A stretch of 64,000 nt of DNA from Pyxidicoccus caerfyrddinensis (GTDB lineage Bacteria; Myxococcota; Myxococcia; Myxococcales; Myxococcaceae): the NCBI RefSeq assembly GCF_010894405.1, contig NZ_JAAIYA010000016.1:212830-276829 (forward strand), read 5' to 3'. How positions within the stretch are numbered: the stretch's first letter is position 1; each line of letters opens with the position of its first letter. Both the position numbers and the translations under genes were made by a program. Of this stretch, positions 8,357 to 16,220 are shown piece after piece. The notes under the pieces are model-generated. The model was given only the letters and a program-made list of their open reading frames with translations, did not search any database and had not been told where the DNA came from.

Positions 8357-9289
8357 ATGTTTTTTCGAAAGAGTGGGCTGCTGCCGAAGAACCGCGTGGT
8401 GAGACACACCCTGTACCGGCTGCTGCTCGCCGCGCCAATGCTCCCACTGGCGGCATGCGGTCCTTCCGAGGACTGCAGTACCGGGCCGGAGTCCCTGACC
8501 GTCGATGGCGTCGGGTACGAGTCGGATGGAAAAGTGTCTTGCGCCAGATGCCCCCTGGACTCTATCGGACACCACGCGCTCAATTGTTTCGAGGCTGCGG
8601 CCGGAGGGAAGACCACCTGTTACTACTACGCGTGTTCCAGTGATGGCCGCCGGCCAGAGGGATTGAGGGAGTCCTTGCAGCATGAGCAAGCTTGCGAGCT
8701 CGGTGCCCTCTATGCCCACGTGGCCTGGCTGGAGGCCGCCTCCGTCCCGGCCTTCCTCCGGCTCGCCGACGAGCTGGCCGCACACGGTGCTCCCAAAGCC
8801 CTGGTGAAGGCGGCACGGCGCGCGGCCGGGGACGAGGTTCGCCACACCCGCGCCATGCAGGCCCTGGCCCGCCGCCACGGAGCGCTCATGCCCGAGGTGG
8901 ACCTCCCCCCCTTCCAGCCCCGCTCCCTGGAGGCCATGTGCACCGAGAACGCCGTCGAGGGCTGCGTGCGCGAGACATTCGGCGCCCTGGTCACGGGCTG
9001 GCAGGCACGCACCGCCGGTGACGCCGAGGTGCGCCGCGCGCTGGAGCCCATCTCGCGGGACGAGCTGCGCCACGCCGAGCTGGCCTGGGCCGTGGATGCC
9101 TGGGCCGCCGAGCGTCTCACCTCACCGGAGCGTGAGCGCATCCGTCAGGCCCGCCGCGAGGCGCTGAGCGCGCTGGAGCACGAAGTGGGCAGCCAGCCTC
9201 CACCCGAGCACTTCGTGCGTGAGGCGGGGGTCCCCTCCCGTGAGCAGGCCCTGGGCCTGCTTCAGGGCCTGGCGGTGCTCGTCGTGTAG
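8357..9289 (+). CDS. ferritin-like lipoprotein
   Basis: About 310 residues beginning at an ATG preceded by GACGAGGGGG. The N-terminus has a basic head, a hydrophobic helix and the lipobox LPLAAC (signal peptidase II type), then a Cys-rich linker of about 60 residues. Residues 100 to 290 form a four-helix ferritin-like domain with two paired metal motifs: Glu in WLEAASVPAF with DEVRH, and Glu in CVRETFGALV with DELRH, the spacing of a di-iron site. The protein is therefore likely anchored in the cell envelope and may bind iron or act as an oxidase; which is not known. Earlier starts exist but lack the signal peptide logic. Confidence 0.85.
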   Translation: MFFRKSGLLPKNRVVRHTLYRLLLAAPMLPLAACGPSEDCSTGPESLTVDGVGYESDGKVSCARCPLDSIGHHALNCFEAAAGGKTTCYYYACSSDGRRPEGLRESLQHEQACELGALYAHVAWLEAASVPAFLRLADELAAHGAPKALVKAARRAAGDEVRHTRAMQALARRHGALMPEVDLPPFQPRSLEAMCTENAVEGCVRETFGALVTGWQARTAGDAEVRRALEPISRDELRHAELAWAVDAWAAERLTSPERERIRQARREALSALEHEVGSQPPPEHFVREAGVPSREQALGLLQGLAVLVV

Positions 9290-9324
9290 ACCCGCGGTGG
9301 CCCGCGCTGACGTCGAAAGACGAA

Positions 9325-9353
9325 GGGCCTCGGGACATTGCGTCCCGAGGCCC
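9325..9353. terminator. bidirectional terminator hairpin
   Basis: A perfect 12-bp stem (GGGCCTCGGGAC pairing with GTCCCGAGGCCC) with a five-base loop lies in the 101-base gap between two convergent genes. No T-run follows on either side, which is common in very GC-rich genomes. Confidence 0.75.
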
Positions 9354-9390
9354 CCATGGCGGTGGTTTCAGCCCCGAGATGCGGCGCGCT

Positions 9391-10296
9391 TCAGTCGCCG
9401 TTCGGGTCCCACTCGGAGATGTCCTTCTTGGGCGCGGGCGCAGGAGCCGGCGTCGGCTTGGGCGGCGCCTTCGTCGTCGTCGCGGGCTTCTTCGTGGGCG
9501 GCGGCGCCGCCAGCACGGCGGGCTCCTCATCCAGCAGCGGGTCCTTCTTCTCCACCTCCGTGCTCGCGGAAGCGGCGGGCTTCTCCGGCTCGGACTTCGC
9601 CGGCGCGCTCTTCCCCCCGGACTTCGCCACGGGCGCGGGCTCCGGCTTCGAGTCCAGCGGCTCCAGGTCCTCCAGCCCCAGCGACTTCTCGGGCTCCGGC
9701 TCCACGTCCGAGGCCCGGTAGCCACCGCGCTTCGGACCCTCCGTGGAACTCCCCTTCACCATCTCCTCCGCGTTTGCACGGCTCGACGTCGCCCGTGAGC
9801 CCGGGGCACCACGAGTCGGCGCCGGCTCCGGCGCGGGGGGCACCTCCTCACGCTCACGCGGCGCCTCCGAGGCCCGATACGACTCCCTCTTCTCCGTCCC
9901 ACCCTTCGCGTCGGACGGCGGCACATCACCGTACGGGTCGTCCCGGCTCGACCGCTTGGGCGCCGGCTCGTCGTCCCCGAACGGGTCCTCCTCCTTGTCC
10001 TTGTCCTTCTTCGACTTCTTCTTCGCCGGCTCCGACCTCCGAGCCGGACGCGCATCGTCCTCCGCCACTCCGGGCGGCAGGTCCTTCAGCGACGAGTGCC
10101 GGTTGGCGCAGTGGTCCAGCGTCTCCTGGCACTCGGCCATGCACGAGGTCAGCTTCGAAACGGCGCGCCCTCTGCCTCCGTACTCGATGGCGCAGTCCTC
10201 CTTGCACGAGGAGTAGTCCTCCTGGCAGCCGGTGGGGACGGCGGCGGCCGCGGGGCCGGAGGCGAAGAGCAGGGCGAGGAGCGGGTAGGCACGCAT
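9391..10296 (-). CDS. secreted Pro/Lys/Glu-rich protein with a Cys-rich N-terminal domain
   Basis: 301 residues. A signal peptide (MRAYPLLALLFASGPAAAA) is followed by a compact Cys motif of about 45 residues, C-x6-C-x3-C ... C-x3-C-x6-C, mirror-symmetric, which could form disulfides or a small four-helix hairpin. The remaining 230 residues are low complexity: Lys/Asp runs, EDPFGDDEP and DDPYGDVPP repeats, two copies of an ExYRASE-like motif (ESYRASEAP and GGYRASDVE), then long Pro/Ala/Lys tracts. I do not recognise the family. It looks like an envelope or periplasm-spanning protein with a small folded head and a disordered tail. Confidence 0.75.
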   Translation of the reverse strand: MRAYPLLALLFASGPAAAAVPTGCQEDYSSCKEDCAIEYGGRGRAVSKLTSCMAECQETLDHCANRHSSLKDLPPGVAEDDARPARRSEPAKKKSKKDKDKEEDPFGDDEPAPKRSSRDDPYGDVPPSDAKGGTEKRESYRASEAPREREEVPPAPEPAPTRGAPGSRATSSRANAEEMVKGSSTEGPKRGGYRASDVEPEPEKSLGLEDLEPLDSKPEPAPVAKSGGKSAPAKSEPEKPAASASTEVEKKDPLLDEEPAVLAAPPPTKKPATTTKAPPKPTPAPAPAPKKDISEWDPNGD

Positions 10297-10389
10297 GACG
10301 AATGCGAAAACTACCAGTCTTCTCGCCTCACGGCGCGAGGGGCCCGCGCTATGGTTCGCGTTCGCGGCACTCACGCCAAGAGGAGGCAC

Positions 10390-11289
10390 ATGGCTGTCAG
10401 GGTGGGCATCATCGGGAGCCACGGACTCGGACAGACGCTCGGAGTCCTCGGTCGGGGGGAATCCCACACCCTGGAGACACCCTTCGGCCCCCACGCCGGC
10501 CCCATCATCACCACCGAGCTGGACGGCGTACCCGTGGTCTACGTGTCCCGCCACGGCCCCGGCCACATCTACAACGCCACCCGCGCCCCGTACCGCGCCA
10601 ACCTCTTCGCCCTGAAGCTGCTCGGCGTCACCCACGTCCTCGCCACCGGCACCGTGGGCAGCCTGCGCGAGCACCTCCAGCCGCTCCAGCTCGTCCTGCC
10701 GGACCAGGTCATCGACCGCACCTACCGCCGGCCCTGCACCTTCTACGACGACATCGCCGTCCACGTGGAGCTGGGCAACCCCTTCTGCGCCACGCTCCGC
10801 ACCGTGCTCGCCGCCGCCGCGGACCCGCTGGGTCCCACCGTCCACCCCGAGGCCACCTACGTCTGCATCGAGGGCCCCTCGCTCAGCACCCGGGCGGAGA
10901 GCCTGCTGTACCAGGCCTCGGGCGCGGACGTGGTGGGCATGACCGTCATGCCCGAGGCCCGGCTCGCGCGCGAGGCGGAGCTGCACTACGCGATGGTGGC
11001 CCTTCCCACCGACTACGACTCGTGGCGGCCCCCGCCTGCGGGACAGGCGCACGAGGAGCGGCTGACGCAGGTCTCCCACAACGTCCAGGCCGCCACCGTC
11101 AGCGCCGCCGCCCTCGTCCGCCGCGCGCTGCCCCGGATTGCCGAGCCTCGCGAGCCCCGCGGCAACGGCTGCCGCTGTGACACCGCGCTCGCGCTGGCCA
11201 TCGCCACCGACCGGGCCCGCATCCCCGACGAGGTCCGCACTCGACTTCGTCCACTGCTGGGCAGATACCTCCCGCCCAACGTCGCCTGA
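10390..11289 (+). CDS. S-methyl-5'-thioadenosine phosphorylase family protein
   Basis: 299 residues starting at an ATG with AGGAGG three bases upstream. The N-terminal VRVGIIGSHGLGQTL, the phosphate-binding SRHGPGH, the ATGTVGSLRE segment and the C-terminal GMTVMPEARLAREAELHYAMVALPTDYDSW are the pattern of the trimeric MTA phosphorylase/PNP family; the TDYD-W segment is characteristic of MTAP rather than inosine PNP. It would cleave methylthioadenosine (from polyamine synthesis) to adenine and methylthioribose phosphate. Substrate choice between MTA and a related purine nucleoside is not certain. Several Cys occur near the C-terminus (GNGCRCD). Confidence 0.88.
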   Translation: MAVRVGIIGSHGLGQTLGVLGRGESHTLETPFGPHAGPIITTELDGVPVVYVSRHGPGHIYNATRAPYRANLFALKLLGVTHVLATGTVGSLREHLQPLQLVLPDQVIDRTYRRPCTFYDDIAVHVELGNPFCATLRTVLAAAADPLGPTVHPEATYVCIEGPSLSTRAESLLYQASGADVVGMTVMPEARLAREAELHYAMVALPTDYDSWRPPPAGQAHEERLTQVSHNVQAATVSAAALVRRALPRIAEPREPRGNGCRCDTALALAIATDRARIPDEVRTRLRPLLGRYLPPNVA

Positions 11290-11399
11290 GCGGGCCCGGG
11301 CGGCGCCTGTCCAGCCGGGCGCCTGCCTGCTCGCCTGCTGCCAACCGTCTCCACCGTTCCCACCTTCCTCACCCCGGGGGATGTGAGCGAGGAGGGGAG

Positions 11400-12449
11400 A
11401 TGCGGTTGTTCAGGCTCAAGCACCTGACATGGCGTGAGTTCGGCCGGCGCTTCGTGAAGGAGTTCCAGGAGGACACCGTCACCGACATCGCCGCCCAGCT
11501 CTCGTACTACCTGCTGTTCTCCCTGTTCCCGTTCCTCTTCTTCCTCTTCACGCTCGTCGCCTACATGCCCTTCGCACCGGGCGCGGTGGACGCGATGGTG
11601 GACCGCATCCGTCCGCTGGTCCCCGGAGACGCGCTGGAATTGGTGACGGGCCACCTGCAGTCGCTGGTCAACCAGCCGAGGCCGAAGCTGCTGACGGCGG
11701 GCCTCATCATCGCCCTGTGGACGGCGTCGCGCGGCGTGGATGCCCTGCGCAAGGCGCTCAACCTGGCCTACGACGTGCCCGAGTCCCGCCCCCTCTGGAA
11801 GACGCAGGGGCTGGCCATGCTGGTGACGCTTGTCGCCACGCTGCTCATCCCGCTGTCCTTCACCATCTTCCTGCTCGGCGGGCGGCTGGGCGCGTGGGTC
11901 GCCGACAAGCTGCAGCTCGTCGACGCGTTCTATCTCGTGTGGTCCTGGCTGCGCTGGCCCTTCACCGCGTCACTGGTGATGCTGGCGCTGGCGCTCTGCT
12001 ACTACCTGCTCCCCGACGTGAAGCAGAAGTTCAAGTACATCACCCCCGGCTCCATGCTGGGCACGGGCATCTGGCTGGTGAGTACCTGGGGCTTCACGCA
12101 GTACGTGGAGCACTTCGGCAAGTACAACGTCACCTACGGCTCCATCGGCGGCGTCGTGGTGCTGCTGTTGTGGCTCTACATCTCCGGGCTCGTCTTCATC
12201 CTCGGCGGCGAAATCAACGCCATCCTCGAGCACGCGTCCGCGGAGGGGAAGGAGAAGGGCGCTCGCGACTTCAACCAGCCCGCGCCGCTGGAGCCGCCCG
12301 TGATGACTCCCGGGGCGGCGAAGAGCGCCAGCAGCGCGAAGAAGTCTCGGCTGGCGCGCTTCCGGTGGAGGCGGCGGGTGGCCCGGGGACAGCCCCCCGA
12401 GCCCACCCTTCCGGAGCTGGAGGGCGAGCCTCCCTCCCACCTGCACTGA
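11400..12449 (+). CDS. YihY/BrkB-family inner-membrane protein
   Basis: 349 residues with six membrane helices. The family marks are the N-terminal DTVTDIAAQLSYYLLFSLFPFLFFL, the central WTASRGVDALRKALNLAYDVPESRPLWK, the PDVKQKFKYITPGSMLGTGIWL loop and the late YGSIGGVVVLLLWLYISGLVFILGGEINA. A C-terminal cytoplasmic tail of about 80 residues rich in Ala, Lys and Pro is extra. Its biochemical role is not settled for the family; it is not an RNase despite older names. A strong AGGAGGGGAG precedes the ATG. It ends ten bases from the convergent M48 gene. Confidence 0.93.
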   Translation: MRLFRLKHLTWREFGRRFVKEFQEDTVTDIAAQLSYYLLFSLFPFLFFLFTLVAYMPFAPGAVDAMVDRIRPLVPGDALELVTGHLQSLVNQPRPKLLTAGLIIALWTASRGVDALRKALNLAYDVPESRPLWKTQGLAMLVTLVATLLIPLSFTIFLLGGRLGAWVADKLQLVDAFYLVWSWLRWPFTASLVMLALALCYYLLPDVKQKFKYITPGSMLGTGIWLVSTWGFTQYVEHFGKYNVTYGSIGGVVVLLLWLYISGLVFILGGEINAILEHASAEGKEKGARDFNQPAPLEPPVMTPGAAKSASSAKKSRLARFRWRRRVARGQPPEPTLPELEGEPPSHLH

Positions 12450-12459
12450 GCGCCGCGGG

Positions 12460-13284
12460 CTACTTCTTGCCCAGCTTCTGGTGGATGGCCGGCAGCCCGC
12501 CCGGGCTGTTGTTGCTGCCGCGCAGGTTGTTCTGCGAGATGACCTTCTGCAGGTGCGCGATGCGGTCCTTGTTCGTCGGGTGCGTGCTCAGCCACTTCAT
12601 GATGGCCGGCGAGTCGCCCTGCTCCTTCTGGAGCTTCTGGAAGAAGGTGATGAGCCCGCGCGGGTCATAGCCGGCGCCGGACGCATAGCGGGCGCCGTAC
12701 TCGTCGGCCTCGGTCTCCTCGCTGCGGCCGTGCGCGAGCATCGTCCCGCCGCCCACGAGCTGCGCGGCAATGGTCCCCACCGCGCCCGGGTTCTTCCCCA
12801 ACGCCGCCTGGGTGACGGTCTGCAGGCCCATCTGGTTGACCATGGCGCGCGCCGAGTGCCGGCCCACCACGTGGCCCGCCTCGTGCGCCATGACGCCGGC
12901 CAGCTCCGCCTCGGTGTCCGCCGCCAGGAGCAGGCCCGTGTAGACGTACAGGTAGCCGCCCGGCGTGGCGAACGCGTTCACCGTCTTCGGGTCGTCGATG
13001 ACGTTGACCTTCCACTTCACGCCCGGCCGGTCCTTCGTCGCCTGCTTGAGGATGGGCGAGGAGATGCTCTTCACGTAGTCGACGATGGAGGCGTCCTGGA
13101 CGTACTTGATCTTCTCCTTCGTCTCGAGCTCCGCCTTCACCTGCTTGCCCAGCTCCTCCTCCTGCTCGTCGGAGATGAGGGTGGACGCAATGGCCTTCTC
13201 CGCCTGGATGCGCTGCTTCGCGCAGCCTGCCGTGAGGCCCATCGCCAGGGTGAGGCCCAGCACCATCGAGAGGATTCGTTGCAT
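12460..13284 (-). CDS. M48-family metalloprotease, lipoprotein
   Basis: 274 residues. The N-terminal helix ends in the lipobox LTAGC, so the mature protein should be lipid-anchored in the periplasm. The zinc protease core shows HEAGHVVGRHSARAMV (HExxH) and the third ligand Glu in EETEADEYGARYASGAGYDP. It resembles the LoiP/YcaL and BepA-like proteases that act on misfolded outer-membrane proteins, but lacks a TPR tail. ATG 13284 is chosen because it begins at the signal peptide; an upstream in-frame TTG at 13308 adds eight polar residues. The C-terminus STHPTNKDRIAHLQ is the usual family ending. Confidence 0.94.
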   Translation of the reverse strand: MQRILSMVLGLTLAMGLTAGCAKQRIQAEKAIASTLISDEQEEELGKQVKAELETKEKIKYVQDASIVDYVKSISSPILKQATKDRPGVKWKVNVIDDPKTVNAFATPGGYLYVYTGLLLAADTEAELAGVMAHEAGHVVGRHSARAMVNQMGLQTVTQAALGKNPGAVGTIAAQLVGGGTMLAHGRSEETEADEYGARYASGAGYDPRGLITFFQKLQKEQGDSPAIMKWLSTHPTNKDRIAHLQKVISQNNLRGSNNSPGGLPAIHQKLGKK

Positions 13285-13547
13285 GACCGGGTGTGCCTTT
13301 CTTTCCAATGAGTTGTTTCGTCGGGAGCGGGCCCGACTCTTGGGCAGCGCCCGCCTCCGGGCAAGCGCCGCGTAGGGCTTCGTCCCTCAAGGACGTGAAG
13401 CGGACGGAATCCATCCAATCGGGGTGAGGCCCCACGCCGTGCCGCCCGCGCTCCTACCGGGGGGCCCGGCGAGCCTTGCGGCCTCGGGATTCGGTACGGA
13501 TTTTTGAAGTTACGGGTGCCCCGAGCGCGGCGCCCGGGGAGGCGCGG

Positions 13548-14510
13548 ATGTCACGTCCCGTATGGGTGGGCTCGCTGGGCTTCGGCCTGGTGAGCGTCCC
13601 GGTGAAGCTCTACAGCGCCGTCAGCCCGAGGCAGGTTCAATTCCACCTGCTGCACGACGCGGACGGTGCCCGCATCCAGAACAAGCGGGTGTGCTCGGCG
13701 GACGGCGAGGAGGTGGCCTACGAGCACGTGGTGAAGGGGTATGCGCTCGACGACGGCCGCCACGTGGCGGTGACGCGCGGGGAATTGGAGGCGTTCGACC
13801 CGGAATCCAGCCGCGTCATCGAGCTGGAGGACTTCGTGGAGGCAGGGGAGATAGACCCCATCTACTACGACACGCCCTATCACCTGGTCCCCGCCGAGGG
13901 GGCCGAGCGCGCGTACTCGCTGCTGGTCTCCACGCTGCGCGAGGCGGGCCGCGTGGGCATCGGCCGCTTCGTGCTCTACCAGAAGGGGCACCTGTGCTCG
14001 GTGCGGCCCCATGGCCGGGGGCTGCTCCTGTCCACGCTCCACTACGCGGAGGAGGTGGTGTCCCAGGACAGCCTCGCGGAGCTGGCGCTCGCGGGTGCGC
14101 GTCCCCAGGAGCGCGAATTGGAGGCGGCGCTGCACCTCGTCGAGGCCCGCGCCACGCACTTCGAGCCCCAGCGCTACCACGACGTCCACCGCGAGCGGCT
14201 CCTGGCCTTCATCGAGCGCCGTGCGGCGCGCACCCGTCCGAAGGCGGCGGAGAAGTGGCCCGTGGTGCACGCGGGGGCCACCGCGGGGCAGCCGTCGCAG
14301 AGTGATTTGCTCACGGCGCTGGAGCGAAGCGTGGCCGCGCTCCGGGCCGGTCAGCCGCTACCGCCGCTGCCCGAGCAGGGCTCGCTGCGACTGCGCCCTC
14401 AGGCCTCGGCGCGCCAGGTCCGGGAGCGGAGCGGCGAAGGCGAGGCCTCCACGTCCAGCACCCCGGAGTCCCGGCGGAAGGAGGACGACGGCGGGGAGCC
14501 ATCGGCCTGA
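13548..14510 (+). CDS. ku: bacterial Ku DNA end-binding protein
   Basis: 320 residues; starts MSRPVWVGSLGFGLVSVPVKLYSAV, the bacterial Ku signature, and continues with QFHLLHDADGARIQNKRVCSADGEEV and the RVIELEDFVEAGEIDPIYYDTPYHLVP core. Ku homodimers ring broken DNA ends and recruit LigD for non-homologous end joining. The C-terminal 90 residues are a Ser/Arg/Pro-rich tail that differs from the Lys-rich tail of many Ku proteins. No LigD gene is visible in this window. The upstream in-frame start at 13476 adds 24 residues before the conserved MSRP and is unlikely. Confidence 0.96.
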   Translation: MSRPVWVGSLGFGLVSVPVKLYSAVSPRQVQFHLLHDADGARIQNKRVCSADGEEVAYEHVVKGYALDDGRHVAVTRGELEAFDPESSRVIELEDFVEAGEIDPIYYDTPYHLVPAEGAERAYSLLVSTLREAGRVGIGRFVLYQKGHLCSVRPHGRGLLLSTLHYAEEVVSQDSLAELALAGARPQERELEAALHLVEARATHFEPQRYHDVHRERLLAFIERRAARTRPKAAEKWPVVHAGATAGQPSQSDLLTALERSVAALRAGQPLPPLPEQGSLRLRPQASARQVRERSGEGEASTSSTPESRRKEDDGGEPSA

Positions 14511-14538
14511 GCCTTTCGCCGGGCGGGAAGACGACGGA

Positions 14539-15147
14539 CTACTTCAGCCGGCCTTCGCAGGCGTCGTAGTCGATGTTGGAGAAGTACGCGTCCACGTACT
14601 TGCCGCGCTCGTTCGCCTTGTAGTCCGGCGTGAAGGCGTGCTCCCACGCGTCCATGATGATGATGGGCTTGAAGCCGGCGATGTTGTTGGTCTCGTGCAG
14701 GGTGATCCAGTGGTTGGACAGCCACCCGGTGCGCGGGTCCTGGAACGTCACGGCCCAGCCGATGCCCGGCATGGTGGCCACGGCCTTGAAGTCCGCGAAC
14801 CAGTTCTCGAAGGAGCCGAAGCTCTCCTCCATGGCCTTCTTCAGCTTCGCCGGCGGCGTGGCGCCCGAGCCGCCCGGCTTCATGTTGCCGAAGTAGTACT
14901 CGTGGAGGACCATGCCGTTGTACTCGAAGCCCAGCCGGCGGGTCATCTCCGCGTAGGCCGGGTTGGTGCCAGCGGCCTCACCCTTGAGCTGCAGGCCCGA
15001 GAGCGTCTCGGTCAGCTTGTTGGTGCGGTTGACATAGCCCTCGTACAGCTTGAAGTGCGTCTCGAGGACCGCGTCGCTGAGCCCCTTGAGGCCCTTGAGC
15101 TGAGGGAACTGCATCGGCGCGTACTTCTTCTGCGGAACGTCCGCCAT
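14539..15147 (-). CDS. sod: Fe/Mn-type superoxide dismutase
   Basis: 202 residues. The ligand framework is recognisable: His in LETHFKLYEGYVNRTN, His in VLHEYYFGNMK, and the C-terminal Asp and His in IIMDAWEHAFTPDY. The HEYYFGN segment replaces the usual HxxFW motif, so this belongs to a divergent branch. It converts superoxide to peroxide and oxygen, with the metal unclear from sequence. No export signal is seen, so it is probably cytoplasmic. ATG 15147 follows CTCTGGAGGCAGC, a good ribosome site; the longer frame upstream lacks family match. Convergent with ku. Confidence 0.92.
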   Translation of the reverse strand: MADVPQKKYAPMQFPQLKGLKGLSDAVLETHFKLYEGYVNRTNKLTETLSGLQLKGEAAGTNPAYAEMTRRLGFEYNGMVLHEYYFGNMKPGGSGATPPAKLKKAMEESFGSFENWFADFKAVATMPGIGWAVTFQDPRTGWLSNHWITLHETNNIAGFKPIIIMDAWEHAFTPDYKANERGKYVDAYFSNIDYDACEGRLK

Positions 15148-15298
15148 GCTGCCTCCAGAGAATGGGTGGGTGTTGGGTCGGAAGCCCGCCTCATAACGGA
15201 GGCGGGGATTCCCGGCGCGGAGAACTTCGCGCCGGTGTGCGCGGTACGACAAGTAAGAAATGCGCGCGCCCCGTTCGCGGTGCTATGTGCCGGGGCGG

Positions 15299-16144
15299 AT
15301 GCCTGAGCTTCCGGAAGTGGAGATCGCCCGGCGCAACCTGGTGCGCTGGTTCAGCGGCCGGCGCCTCGTCCGCGCCGAGGCCGACGACACCCGCATCTTC
15401 CGCGGCGCCGAGCTCCGCCACTTCACCGAGCTGTCCGGCCGCCTGGAGTCCCTCGTCCGCCGGGGCAAGTACCTCCTCTTCGCCTTCGAGGGAGGACGGG
15501 GCCTCTTGGGCCACCTGGGGATGACAGGGAAGTTCGTCCGTCGCACGGAAGGGCAGGGCGAGCCCTACAGCCGCGCCCGCTTCCACCTCGACGACGGGCA
15601 CGTCCTCCACTTCAGCGATGCACGCATGTTCGGCCGGCTGGAGCCCGCCCCCGCCGCCCAGCTGCGGGAGCTGGACGTGGTGAAGGCGCTGGGGAGGGAC
15701 CCGCTGGCGGACGGCCTCACCGCGGGCCAGCTCGAGAAGGCCGTGGCCCCCTCCCGGCAGCCCCTCAAGGTGGCGCTGATGGACCAGGCGCGAATCACCG
15801 GCCTGGGCAACATCCACGCCGCCGAGGCCCTCTTCCGCGCCGGAATCCACCCCTCCCGGGAGCCCGCCTCCCTCTCCCCGGACGAGTGGAAGCGTCTGGT
15901 GGGCGCCATCCGGGCCACCATCGACTTCGGCCTGAAGGAGCAGGAGGGGGAGGAACCGGTGTACCTGGAGGAGGGACGCTCGGAGAACCCGTTCCTCGTC
16001 TACGGCCGGGCCGGGGGCCCATGCTCCCGGTGCGGGACCCCCGTCGAGTCCTTCACCCAGGCCGGCCGCACCACCCACTTCTGTCCGAAATGCCAGCCCC
16101 GCTCAGGCGTTCACGCGTCGAAGCCCCGGGCCGGTAAGCGTTGA
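15299..16144 (+). CDS. mutM: formamidopyrimidine-DNA glycosylase
   Basis: 281 residues, the usual MutM/Fpg size. The start is fixed by the catalytic MPELPEVE, where the N-terminal Pro and Glu act after Met removal. Lys in RRGKYLLF, the H2TH region GLGNIHAAEALFRAGIHP and the C-terminal zinc finger (CSRCGTP, then CPKCQ) are all present. It excises 8-oxoguanine and formamidopyrimidines and nicks the strand. It is divergent from the superoxide dismutase gene, about 150 bases apart, so two oxidative-damage genes share an upstream region. Confidence 0.96.
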   Translation: MPELPEVEIARRNLVRWFSGRRLVRAEADDTRIFRGAELRHFTELSGRLESLVRRGKYLLFAFEGGRGLLGHLGMTGKFVRRTEGQGEPYSRARFHLDDGHVLHFSDARMFGRLEPAPAAQLRELDVVKALGRDPLADGLTAGQLEKAVAPSRQPLKVALMDQARITGLGNIHAAEALFRAGIHPSREPASLSPDEWKRLVGAIRATIDFGLKEQEGEEPVYLEEGRSENPFLVYGRAGGPCSRCGTPVESFTQAGRTTHFCPKCQPRSGVHASKPRAGKR

Positions 16145-16220
16145 CACCCCCATGTCCCGTGGCTTGAATCGCCCGCCTTTCAGACCCGGCCGCCCCAAGC
16201 GGCCCTGGAGAACGTTGCCC

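Noticed and set aside
13548..14510. A complete NHEJ operon
   Set aside because: Only Ku is here. The exonuclease-like gene at 33171 is 19 kb away and no LigD is visible.
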